DNA of 64,000 nucleotides from Actinomadura sp. WMMA1423 (GTDB taxonomy: Bacteria; Actinomycetota; Actinomycetes; Streptosporangiales; Streptosporangiaceae), in NCBI RefSeq assembly GCF_006547145.1, contig NZ_CP041244.1, positions 4,154,001-4,218,000 on the forward strand. Reading direction: 5' to 3'. Below, piece by piece: positions 8,686 through 16,317 of the stretch. A model generated the notes under the pieces. It searched no databases and was not told where the DNA came from. It saw nothing but the letters and a program-made list of their open reading frames with translations. Each line of letters opens with the position of its first letter. Position 1 is the stretch's first letter. The position numbers and the translations under genes are program-made.

Positions 8686-9206
8686 GTTCGGTCGTCATGA
8701 TTCACGGGCGCTTCCAGCCGTTTCATCTAGGACACTATGAGTACGCTCTCGCTGCTCTCGCCCTCGAGCCAAAGCTATTACTGATCGGCATTACAAATCC
8801 GTGGCCAGACAGCGCGCGCCCTGACGCCTCTGATTCGCACAGGCACCTCCCACAGGCGAATCCATATTCATACGTGGATCGCGCCCGCATGGTCCAAAGA
8901 TCCCTTACTTCGGCAAGAAATCACATCCGAACTACAGACGTTCTGATCGTTCCGTTTGATATTCATAACGAGGCATCTTGGTCATTCATACCGCAAGTTA
9001 CAGTGCAGTTAATGAATTTGCTTGACCCTTGGGATGAAGTGAAGGAAAGGGCCTTCTTGGCTTACGGGTTTGCTGTGCGGCGGGTGCAGATGCATCGCCG
9101 AGCGTCGGGGGAGGCGGTGAGGGCCTTGATCGAGTCGGGACAGGATGTTGCGTCATTAGTTCCGCAAGGCACCAGATCGGTTCTTGAGGAGGTGCATCGT
9201 TCCTGA
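8682..9206 (+). CDS. NadM-like nucleotidyltransferase (cytidylyltransferase-like superfamily)
   Basis: 174 residues with the superfamily signature GRFQPFHLGH at residues 9-18, where the nucleotide-binding HxGH-type motif is HLGH. The C-terminal segment ASGEAVRALIESGQDVASLVP matches the ISGTxxR-and-VP ending of archaeal-type NMN adenylyltransferases. Enzymes of this group join an NMP from ATP or CTP to a phosphorylated acceptor with release of pyrophosphate. The ATGA overlap with the preceding gene shows coupling. The line 8941-9000 has only 24 G/C of 60 bases, far below the surrounding chromosome, and the gene contains TTA codons. The exact acceptor (NMN or another phosphate ester) cannot be told. 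Confidence 0.75.
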   Translation: MSSVVMIHGRFQPFHLGHYEYALAALALEPKLLLIGITNPWPDSARPDASDSHRHLPQANPYSYVDRARMVQRSLTSARNHIRTTDVLIVPFDIHNEASWSFIPQVTVQLMNLLDPWDEVKERAFLAYGFAVRRVQMHRRASGEAVRALIESGQDVASLVPQGTRSVLEEVHRS

Positions 9207-9327
9207 TAAATCACTCCTCCCGAGCAGCGTTAGATCGAAACGTTTCCCCGAGGCATGCATAAAGAGTGTTTCAAGCACGCATACATCCAGTGTCCTGAGT
9301 CAATTGCTCATTGTTAGTCGGTACATT

Positions 9328-9961
9328 ATGGGGATGCCGAGCCCGAAGCTTGATCCGGTGGTGTTGTCCGACGAGAAGCGGTCGGTGCTTAACCTGAATC
9401 CGCCCGAGAACGCCCTCGTGTTCGCGGTCGATGAGAACAGCCAAGATGCAGGCGATCACACCGACCACCCCGGCCCGGATGACCCACGACTACGTCCGGG
9501 ACGGCACCACCAGCCTGTTCGCCGCCCTGGACCTGGGCTCGGGATCGATGATCGCCCAGCACTACCGGCGCCACCGCCACCAGGCGTTCCTGCGGTGCCT
9601 CAAGCTCATCGACACCGCAGTCCCCAAGGATCTGGCCCTGCACCCGGTGCTGGACAATTACGCCACCCACAAGACCGAGCAGTCAATAAATGGCTGCTTC
9701 GCCACCCGCCGATTCCACCTGGACTTCAACCCCATCAGCGCGTCCTGGCTCAACCTGGTCGAGCCCTGGTTCACCGAGCTCACCAACCACAAACTCCGCC
9801 CTTCCGCCCTCCACAGCTTCATCGAGCTGAAACGCGACGTCCGCGGCTGGGTCAACGAGTGGATCACCGACCCCAAGTCGTTCCTATGGACCAAGACCGC
9901 CGACGAGATCCTCAACATCCGCGCCGAATACTGCCAACGAATTATCGACTCACGACACTAG
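9328..9961 (+). pseudogene. IS630-family transposase remnant
   Basis: A short N-terminal piece (MGMPSPKLDPVVLSDEKR) is joined directly to the start of the DDE domain (NPPENALVFAVDENSQ), so the HTH-linker region has been deleted. After a frameshift near 9440 the DDE domain continues as THDYVRDGTTSLFAALDLGSG, HPVLDNYATHKT, FHLDFNPISASWLNLVEPWF, close to normal IS630/Tc1-like sequence. GC rises sharply within the element against its AT-richer neighbours. It lies between the nucleotidyltransferase and dikinase genes of the low-GC cassette, so it entered that operon later. Confidence 0.8.
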
Positions 9962-10016
9962 CGGCAGCAGCAGGTTTAAGCCATCCCGATCCGCGCAACT
10001 ACGCCAGGAGATGATT

Positions 10017-11894
10017 GTGATACCCCTTGAGGCAGGACGGGCACCTGTCGACCTCTATGGCTGGAAGGCGCACATGCTCGCGGAAGCAACAGCGCTAGAA
10101 GGAGTGCAGGTTCCTGTAGCTTCCGTTCTCGCTGTCGATGATGCGATCCCTAGCCCCACGGCCTTGAGGGATTTATTGGCTCAGCACCAAGTTATAAATG
10201 CGGGTTGCCGAAGGAACCTGGTGGCGATTCGCAGTAGCGGTCTTACTGAGGGCAGCCCAAGCCTTGCAGCATCCGGCGCGAATCTCAGCGTCTTGGGGGA
10301 CCTTGATCTCAAAGAAATCCGCCAAGCAATACGAAGCGTCAGGGAAGGTTCTAAAACGGGACGCACAGGAGTCATAGTGCAGGTCCTGGCCACCCCGCTT
10401 CTCGCTGGAGTTGCCACGACTGCCGATCCTATCTCCTTCAAGAAGGGCCGCATTCTGGTCGATTTCGTGAGGAACAAGCTGGCAGACGGGTTGCTGTCAG
10501 GAAAAGAGCCTGGCGAGCGACTCATTTTCGAAGGGACATCCTCAGTCGACGGGGACCAAGATGCACCAATTGGTCCAGCAGCCCGTGACTCTCTCCTCGG
10601 AATGCTGACGAGCCTCGAAAAGCACTTCAACCAGCCCCTTGAGGTCGAATGGGTACTAGCGGCTGACGGAAAGATGATGACAGTCCAGGTTCGTCCGCTG
10701 GTTCTGCCTGCTCCCGGCGCGTATACGTTGAATGAGTTAAAAGATTTCGCAATACTTCCGGACATTACCAAGGGGCATAGCAAGATCGAACTGCGGCGCC
10801 GAGCTGCGGAAATTGGCGTGCGGATGTCGCCGGCGCGAGTCGACGTCGCAACCGATTCCGGAGTCACCGTGGAGTCGAAGGATGACGCGCCTCCCTCCTC
10901 ATGGTCTGCGGGACTGAGTGTGGTCCTTCTGTATCCGCCACGTGTCGACAGTCAGATTGTGCGCAAGTTCAGCCCGTCGTCGAACTATGACGTCGAACTC
11001 CTCATCAAAGAGTGTCAACGGTATGCGATCAGGAGCTACCCAACTCACCACGACGTCGGTGCCACAAGGAGACAGGTCCTGCGGCAGGGATTGACAGACT
11101 ATTGGGTATCCAGCGCCATAACTCAGGAAGTCCTTGACGCAACTGCAACCGGCATAGTAAAACGAATCAGTTCCGGGTTTCTAGTGGAATTGGCAGTGGG
11201 TCATTTTGTGCCCAAAGGGTCGGTTCGAACGAGTTCGTATCTGCTAGATAAGAGGATGCGCGTCACTGGACGTCTACTGAATGACCAGGAGCGTGCGTTC
11301 AGGTTCTTAGATGGTCATGTAGTTGAGGAGTCTCCCCTTGCCGAGGCGTTCAGCCCTAGCGACGATGTTCTGACGGAGTTAGTTGCTTATCTGTCTCCCC
11401 TGTTGACGGAAGATTCGATATCACTCGAGTTCGGGCTACTGTTTGAGGGTGACATGTTTGTGTCCTACCTCATCGACGTCGCCGAGTTCGCTGGTGACAT
11501 TGTCTCCGACTCGGACATCACGACGGGTGTGCTGTCCAGAGGCCGCGCTAGCGGTCGCGTTGTTGTTCTCAATGAGGACGATAACGCGATGCTACGTGGT
11601 CACCTTCATGACCTCGACAGGTCGAATGGAGCGGTTCGAGATACGGTCTTTGTGGCTAAACGCGCCTCGATCGACCTTTTCTCGCTAATCAATTCTCTAA
11701 CCGCAGAAAGCAACTGCGGCTTTGCGTTCTCAGATGCGACCTTCCTTGGACACCCGGCCGTCATATTACGTGAACGCGGAGTGCCTGCACTAGTACTACC
11801 GGATGCGCATGTGACGCTTCGGGCTGGTATAAAGGTCAACCTAGATACCGCGACCAGCGGATTGAACCGAGAGCAGAGGATCACCGAAGGCTGA
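10017..11894 (+). CDS. PEP-synthase/rifampin-phosphotransferase-like dikinase
   Basis: GTG 10017 is preferred because AGGAG lies six bases before it; ATG 10011 touches the Shine-Dalgarno. Residues 1 to about 230 form a PPDK/PEP-synthase ATP-grasp domain: VAIRSSGLTEG matches the RSSxxxED region and EVEWVL...MTVQVRPLVLP matches its end. A middle domain (about 250-480) is unfamiliar. The C-terminal PEP-utiliser swivelling domain starts at SRGRASGRVVVL and has a phospho-carrier histidine at about 579 in LGHPAVILRERGVPALVL. This order is that of rifampin phosphotransferase, which passes the ATP beta-phosphate via His to a substrate. Here the substrate is unknown. Originally it probably followed the nucleotidyltransferase gene directly; IS630 now separates them. 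Confidence 0.75.
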   Translation: MIPLEAGRAPVDLYGWKAHMLAEATALEGVQVPVASVLAVDDAIPSPTALRDLLAQHQVINAGCRRNLVAIRSSGLTEGSPSLAASGANLSVLGDLDLKEIRQAIRSVREGSKTGRTGVIVQVLATPLLAGVATTADPISFKKGRILVDFVRNKLADGLLSGKEPGERLIFEGTSSVDGDQDAPIGPAARDSLLGMLTSLEKHFNQPLEVEWVLAADGKMMTVQVRPLVLPAPGAYTLNELKDFAILPDITKGHSKIELRRRAAEIGVRMSPARVDVATDSGVTVESKDDAPPSSWSAGLSVVLLYPPRVDSQIVRKFSPSSNYDVELLIKECQRYAIRSYPTHHDVGATRRQVLRQGLTDYWVSSAITQEVLDATATGIVKRISSGFLVELAVGHFVPKGSVRTSSYLLDKRMRVTGRLLNDQERAFRFLDGHVVEESPLAEAFSPSDDVLTELVAYLSPLLTEDSISLEFGLLFEGDMFVSYLIDVAEFAGDIVSDSDITTGVLSRGRASGRVVVLNEDDNAMLRGHLHDLDRSNGAVRDTVFVAKRASIDLFSLINSLTAESNCGFAFSDATFLGHPAVILRERGVPALVLPDAHVTLRAGIKVNLDTATSGLNREQRITEG

Positions 11895-11897
11895 CAG

Positions 11898-12587
11898 TCA
11901 ACTGCCCCACGATAGATCATCCGCTAGACCCGGGACGACCCGGACGACATCAAGGAGACTGTCGCTGTTAACGCAAGTCGTAGCGCGTTCGCGCGCCTCC
12001 TCCGACGCGTTGATGGCAACTGAAAAGGCCGCGAAATCGAATGCTGGAAGGTCAGATCTAGAATCTCCTACATAAAATACTTGGGACCTTTCTACCTGGT
12101 ATCTGTCGGCGGCCGAAGCGAGAAATTCGACTTTGTCGTACTCGGAAACGTGCTTGCGAACCCGTCCGGTCGCGGTGCCCTCGGAGCCGAACTCAAGCTC
12201 TATGCCCGAGTAAGCATCGAATCCGTACCTCTTCGCGAACCACTGAGATGCAAACTCGAAGGTGATTGTCGCGATGGCTGAGCGTATGTCCGCACGTCTC
12301 ATTAGCCCGATGGCTCGCTCAATGTCCCGTAGACGTGGAATGCCGTTCAGTAGTTGCATGAGTTGTCGCCTAGTCAGGCCTTGGAACATCTTCGCCGCTT
12401 CGTTGGATACCTCCTCGTTAGTCATTTTAAATGATTCGTAGCCGCAGACTAGTTCTTCCACGAGATCGAACTGACCAAGCCTCTGTCCGACATGCAGAAG
12501 AACGGTCGAACCATGGACAAGCGTCCCGTCAAGGTCGAACCCTCCTAAGCCCCAGTTAGGGTTCTTCGAGGAGCGATGGGCGATCAT
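11898..12587 (-). CDS. HAD-superfamily phosphatase (SerB-like)
   Basis: 229 residues. Motif I is FDLDGTLVHGS near the N-terminus with both catalytic aspartates, and motif IV is GDSRSDLPAF, which keeps the GDSxxD pattern of SerB-like phosphatases. A helical cap lies between them. ATG 12587 is chosen because it overlaps the stop of the upstream gene as ATGA; an in-frame TTG lies 15 bases further up. It is the last gene of the minus-strand operon and ends three bases from the stop of the converging dikinase. It probably dephosphorylates a small phosphorylated intermediate made by the other enzymes, but the substrate is inferred only from context. Confidence 0.8.
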   Translation of the reverse strand: MIAHRSSKNPNWGLGGFDLDGTLVHGSTVLLHVGQRLGQFDLVEELVCGYESFKMTNEEVSNEAAKMFQGLTRRQLMQLLNGIPRLRDIERAIGLMRRADIRSAIATITFEFASQWFAKRYGFDAYSGIELEFGSEGTATGRVRKHVSEYDKVEFLASAADRYQVERSQVFYVGDSRSDLPAFDFAAFSVAINASEEARERATTCVNSDSLLDVVRVVPGLADDLSWGS

Positions 12588-13693
12588 GGCAGGTACGTCC
12601 AATTCACTATAATGTCCAGTAAATCTTGGGCAGGGTGCTTCAGTTGCACGCTTATGCGCAGTAGTACTCTGCCCCCGTCCCCCTGCTCGATAGTTGCGCT
12701 TGCCGTGCTTCCGCCGGGAGCATCACGTAGAAAGACGAGGCCGTTGGACTGCCGGCCGCGGTAGAGAGATCCGTTGGGGACAGTGACCACGGACGTAGCT
12801 ACCTGCTCCCCTCGCGGGATCTTCACGCTTGCGGCGCCACTAACTACGAGCGCCCTGCGAATCTCTGTCACGGCGTCACGAGTCTGCCGCAGTGAGTTCG
12901 CTTGTGACAGTGTGTCCCGAATGTCAATATACACTTTGCCAGCGGCTCCGAGACCTGAGAGGGCAAGAGCGATGAGTCCGAGCCCAGCGTATCTCTGCAG
13001 CAGTTCATTGACTGCAGAGACACCGGTGGTCAGTCGCCACTTCCGGGGAGAGCTGGCCTGCGGGAACGGGTCGATCTTATCGTCCAGGATCCTCGTCCAG
13101 GTTAGTCCAAAGTGAACACCCTGCTGGCCGACGCGACTCGTGTCCAGGGAAGCGTTAGCCGTTCTATCCAAGAAGAGTCTAGCGATCTCCATTCCTAAGT
13201 ACAGCCGAAGCGGCCTCTGGCTAGTGTTGATTAGGTGTAGTTTTACAAGTCCGTCCCAGCCGGAGTCAAGGTATGATGTGGCGGTCACTAACCCGTTGTT
13301 GTAGGTAGAAACGCGACCAACGATGAGCCCAATGACATCAGGAGGTAGACGTAGTTGTTCGTTCGTAAAGACGACTACTGACTGAGATGGCATAAGGTCC
13401 CAGCCTTTGTCACGACAACTCTGTAGATCGATGATGCGTTCGTGACCCCCGAATCTTAGACGACGGGGGACACGCGTTCCTCGAGAGACCGGTCTCACGA
13501 GAGCGCCAAGAGTTAAGGCCAACCGGCTTCGAACTAGATGATCTTCGAAGAATTCTTCCGCCGCCTGGTCTGTACATGCTTGTTGAATCCGAGTCGCTCG
13601 CGCAAAAGTTCCGTGTTCGCTCGGGAGGAATGAGTAACTCAGTCCGACCGACCGGTCTTTGATAGCTTTGTGAATGTCCAGATCTGAAAGCAA
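12584..13693 (-). CDS. dCTP deaminase/dUTPase-fold protein with C-terminal membrane segment
   Basis: 369 residues, TTG start with GAAGGG six bases upstream. The N-terminus MLSDLDIHKAI and the core LPPDVIGLIVGRVSTYNNGL and LDSGWDGLVKLHLINTSQRPL (about 117-162) follow the trimeric dCTP deaminase pattern. Aligned to E. coli Dcd, the RSSLAR motif reads RVSTYN and the catalytic glutamate of the IVLEF strand is His. Deaminase activity is therefore doubtful. Residues about 236-255 (AGLGLIALALSGLGAAG) form a membrane or amphipathic segment, followed by a 110-residue C-terminal domain (FLRDAPGGSTASATIEQG) that may be a beta-sandwich. Such a fusion is not a standard Dcd. It is coupled to ribA upstream and to the HAD gene downstream. 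Confidence 0.7.
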   Translation of the reverse strand: MLSDLDIHKAIKDRSVGLSYSFLPSEHGTFARATRIQQACTDQAAEEFFEDHLVRSRLALTLGALVRPVSRGTRVPRRLRFGGHERIIDLQSCRDKGWDLMPSQSVVVFTNEQLRLPPDVIGLIVGRVSTYNNGLVTATSYLDSGWDGLVKLHLINTSQRPLRLYLGMEIARLFLDRTANASLDTSRVGQQGVHFGLTWTRILDDKIDPFPQASSPRKWRLTTGVSAVNELLQRYAGLGLIALALSGLGAAGKVYIDIRDTLSQANSLRQTRDAVTEIRRALVVSGAASVKIPRGEQVATSVVTVPNGSLYRGRQSNGLVFLRDAPGGSTASATIEQGDGGRVLLRISVQLKHPAQDLLDIIVNWTYLP

Positions 13694-13695
13694 TG

Positions 13696-14286
13696 TTACC
13701 CTTCCATGATGTGACCGCGCTTACGCTTTGCCTCCAGATGACGCAAGGCACCTGTGGGCGGAGCGTCTGGTGTGCATGGCACCAGCGACGTGACGTTGAT
13801 CCCCACGGCCTGCAGTGAGGCACGCTTCTCAGGGTTGTTAGAAAAGAGCCGTACGGAGAGGACACCGAGTCCGGCTAACATCTGTGGGATGCGCGAATAG
13901 TCGGTGATGTCCTTGGGTAGGCCGAGGGCCTCTATCGCGGAGAATGTGTCGAGACCACGGTTCTTCAGCTTCATGGCTCGTACCTTGGTGGCCAAGCCGT
14001 GGCCTCGGCCTTCTTGATCTAGGTAAATGACTAGACCGCATCCGATGCTCTGGAGCCTCTTCAGGGTTGAGCGCATCTGTGCCGCGCAGTCGCAGTCGTA
14101 GGCGTCGAACGCTGTTGATGTCGTGCACCTCGAAGTCAATCTACAAAGGACGTCTGAGCGGCCCCGGACTTCGCCCTTGACCAGTACAAGATCCACGCGT
14201 CCTCGCTGGTCGGGTGTTGTCACGTTCAGGTGAAAGGATCCATAACTTTGCGTTTGGTACACGGCGGAGGCTTCGAAAATGTTCAC
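13696..14286 (-). CDS. ribA: GTP cyclohydrolase II
   Basis: 196 residues, the same length as E. coli RibA. The three zinc ligands C54, C65 and C67 fall at identical positions (SRCTTSTAFDAYDCDC), and YLDQEGRGHGLATKVRA keeps the catalytic tyrosine and the arginine. FSNNPEK with a downstream VP matches the family's C-terminus. The enzyme turns GTP into a diamino-ribosylamino-pyrimidinone phosphate plus formate, the first step of riboflavin and some other pathways. No ribB, ribD, ribE or ribH lies nearby, so it probably serves the cassette rather than housekeeping flavin synthesis. GTG 14286 overlaps the previous stop as GTGA. Confidence 0.85.
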   Translation of the reverse strand: MNIFEASAVYQTQSYGSFHLNVTTPDQRGRVDLVLVKGEVRGRSDVLCRLTSRCTTSTAFDAYDCDCAAQMRSTLKRLQSIGCGLVIYLDQEGRGHGLATKVRAMKLKNRGLDTFSAIEALGLPKDITDYSRIPQMLAGLGVLSVRLFSNNPEKRASLQAVGINVTSLVPCTPDAPPTGALRHLEAKRKRGHIMEG

Positions 14287-14618
14287 CGCAGCTCACTCTC
14301 GTGCAGCAGGCAGTCGTTACCCTTAAGGAATCTGTGTGATTTCCCGCCCAGTGCTGTGCCGCTCGAAAACTCGGTTTGATTCTGCGACCTGAGGTTTCGC
14401 TGCGGAATCAGTGTCCTGGCTCGAGCCTCTTTCGAGCTGTCCGGGCTTTCATCCGCAAGCAGACGGACGAACTTGTACACGCACTCATCACCGAGATACA
14501 CGGCATTGGCGAAATTCCCGCTCGCCTGCGTCGGCCTTTCCGTTTGCAGTTCGCTGGCTACCACCATCACGATGGATTCAAGATGTCCGGTGCTAGAATC
14601 AAGTCGCTCTTTCGGCAT
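14283..14618 (-). CDS. Small hypothetical protein, 111 aa
   Basis: ATG 14618 lies 34 bases after the selD stop, and its stop overlaps the ribA start, so it is within the operon. The segment ASGNFANAVYLGDECVYKFVRLL vaguely recalls the first beta strands of a phosphotransferase/kinase N-lobe, but nothing kinase-like follows, and the second half (basic, Asn/Gln-rich) looks unstructured. It may be a truncated relic or a small cassette-specific protein. No function is assigned. Confidence 0.45.
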   Translation of the reverse strand: MPKERLDSSTGHLESIVMVVASELQTERPTQASGNFANAVYLGDECVYKFVRLLADESPDSSKEARARTLIPQRNLRSQNQTEFSSGTALGGKSHRFLKGNDCLLHESELR

Positions 14619-14652
14619 TAGTTCTACGCGCCTTCGATGGTGTTCGACCTTC

Positions 14653-15729
14653 CTACGAAGTAGTGATCACGACGTGACCATCGCCTGTGGCCACGCGGCC
14701 GACTATGGATGCTTGCGTCAGACCAGCGTCCAGCAGTCGCGAGATCACGTTTCTTGCGTCGCGCTCAGGCAAGGCCACGAGAAGGCCACCGTTCGTCTGA
14801 GGGTCAAAAATGAGCGAAAGCTTGCCAGAGGCGGATGAGATTTCCTCGGATATTGTCAGCGTGTTCGCAGAGTGGCGACGATTGGCCTCCGTCAGTGAGG
14901 TAACAATTCCTTCTTCTGCGTAGCGGACGGCAGTCGGGAGTACCGGAACCCTGTCTATGTCCAAATGGACTGATACGGCAGAAGCGCGGGCCATGTCGGA
15001 GATTTGGATTGCGAGGCCGAAACCGGTAACGTCTGTTGCAGCGTGCACGTCGTATTCGCGCAAGATTTCGGCTGCGGTGCGATTGGTCACCTTGAGGTGC
15101 TGCCAGAGCTCGTCTGCGCACGCGTCGAATGGATCGTTCCTCAGAGCACTCAGCAACACGCCGAAGCCCAATGGCCGGGTGAGGAGAATTACGTCCTCGG
15201 GTTGTGCTCCAGCCTTGCGCCAGATACGGTCCAATAGAGTCGATCCGTGGACCGAGAGGCCGAAGAACGGCGTTTCAGATTTGATGGAATGACCGCCAAC
15301 GAGGGTCACGCAATCGTCTGACAGACAGGCCAAGGCCCCGTCGATCACAGCTCGAGCCACCGATGTGCCCAGCGCGGCGGGCATCCCGAGGACGCTGAGC
15401 GCGAACTGCGGGACCCCACCCATGGCGAAGACATCGCTCAGGGCGTTAGCGGCCGCTACCCAGCCCCAGTCGAACGCGTCTCCGGTCGGTGGCGGAATGA
15501 CGTCTACGGTGACTACCGACCCCAGGTTTTCGTTAATCTTCAGGACTGCGGCGTCGTCACGATCGGCGAGCCCGACGACGGGGACCGGCCCCCGGGCGGG
15601 TTTTTCAGAGCCAGCCAGAATGACGTCGAGGCTCTGAGCGTCTATCTTGCCAGCGCACCCGCCAGACGAAACGTAGTCCGCGAGGGCCCACCGCCGTGAC
15701 TCAGGAGACGCTGCCATGAGAGTTACCAT
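14653..15729 (-). CDS. selD: Selenophosphate synthetase (selenide, water dikinase)
   Basis: 358 residues across the whole SelD length. Landmarks: SSGGCAGKID near residues 21-30, RDDAAVLKI, VAAANALSDVFAMGGVP, TLVGGHSIKSETPFFGLSVHG, ATDVTGFGL and DPQTNGGLLVA. Catalytic Cys (C25, E. coli C17) and Lys (K28, K20) are kept; the second Cys of the CGCK motif is Gly. SelD makes monoselenophosphate from selenide and ATP for Sec-tRNA, 2-selenouridine or selenoneine synthesis, but no selA, selB, selU or sen gene is near. It is the first gene of the five-gene minus operon. ATG 15729 and ATG 15717 are both possible starts. Confidence 0.9.
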   Translation of the reverse strand: MVTLMAASPESRRWALADYVSSGGCAGKIDAQSLDVILAGSEKPARGPVPVVGLADRDDAAVLKINENLGSVVTVDVIPPPTGDAFDWGWVAAANALSDVFAMGGVPQFALSVLGMPAALGTSVARAVIDGALACLSDDCVTLVGGHSIKSETPFFGLSVHGSTLLDRIWRKAGAQPEDVILLTRPLGFGVLLSALRNDPFDACADELWQHLKVTNRTAAEILREYDVHAATDVTGFGLAIQISDMARASAVSVHLDIDRVPVLPTAVRYAEEGIVTSLTEANRRHSANTLTISEEISSASGKLSLIFDPQTNGGLLVALPERDARNVISRLLDAGLTQASIVGRVATGDGHVVITTS

Positions 15730-15734
15730 AGCAT

Positions 15735-15763
15735 ATTCTAAAACGTTTCTACATTCGAAGAAC
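15735..15763 (-). promoter_or_regulatory. Candidate promoter of the selD operon
   Basis: On the minus strand TAGAAT (15740-15735) is a good -10 box and GTTCTT (15763-15758) lies 17 bases upstream as a weak -35. The -10 box ends only about five bases before ATG 15729, so transcription might start at or beyond the first ATG, favouring ATG 15717 or a leaderless message. The region is AT-rich. Confidence 0.35.
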
Positions 15764-15920
15764 GACTATCAGTCCATCGCATTAGGTGGTGACCATTATG
15801 CAGGATCTGTCGGCGCCGAAGACGCAGGCCATAGCCGTTGAACTGCGGTTTGATCGTGAACATTCAGGTCGTTCGCGGAGGATGATAGGTTCTGGGTGGT
15901 GTGACGGTCCGTCATGTCGA

Positions 15921-15968
15921 TCAGTTTTTGATCCGTAGGTTGTGGGTTCGAGTCCACGTGACCAACCA
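15921..15968 (+). other. Second, degraded 3' fragment of tRNA-Lys, attachment-site scar
   Basis: The stretch repeats the 3880-3928 sequence with decay. ATCCGTAGGTTGTGGGTTCG is identical to the first copy, then one base is missing in the T arm (GAGTCC-ACG) and the acceptor reads GTGACCAACCA. No D arm or 5' acceptor strand precedes it. The downstream bases (TCCTGACTAGGGATAA) also resemble those after the first copy (CCCTGACCAGGGGAAA). The span between the two copies contains the XRE/ImmA pair and the whole selD cassette. Confidence 0.65.
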
Positions 15969-16205
15969 CTCCTGACTAGGGATAACACGGCTTCGATAGC
16001 CGGCCGGTGATCATGCCTGGGGCCGGGAGGAGGCCCTCCTGGAGACCGGGATGCAGGCGCAGAGACCTACAAAGAGGCTCTCCCCCAGGCCGCCGTTCGG
16101 GCATGCTGGATCGCGCACCGACCGGTCGTCAAGCGCGGAAGCGGTATGCGGTTTCACCGACGGCCGAATTCTGGCTCTGGCACACGTTCCGTGAAGCGGA
16201 GTGTG

Positions 16206-16317
16206 TCAGTCGGCTAGGAGGACGCGTTTGCGCAGGAGGTCGAGGTTGGCGCGGCCGTACATCTGTCTCTTGATCATTTTGATGCGGTTGCCGTGGCCTT
16301 CGACGGGGCCGGAAACT
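16206..16317 (-). pseudogene. ISL3-family transposase, extreme C-terminus
   Basis: The minus-strand frame SGPVEGHGNRIKMIKRQMYG, then RANLDLLRKRVLLAD and a stop, is the standard ending of ISL3-type transposases, including the catalytic glutamate in GPVEGH. It is the direct continuation, after one nonsense change and a one-base insertion near 16310-16320, of the ISL3-like tail of the next upstream frame. Confidence 0.75.

Noticed and set aside
15782..15988. Minus-strand frame with SRGLEPTTYGSK over the second tRNA fragment
   Set aside because: Same antisense-tRNA artefact; it helped to locate the fragment but is not coding.
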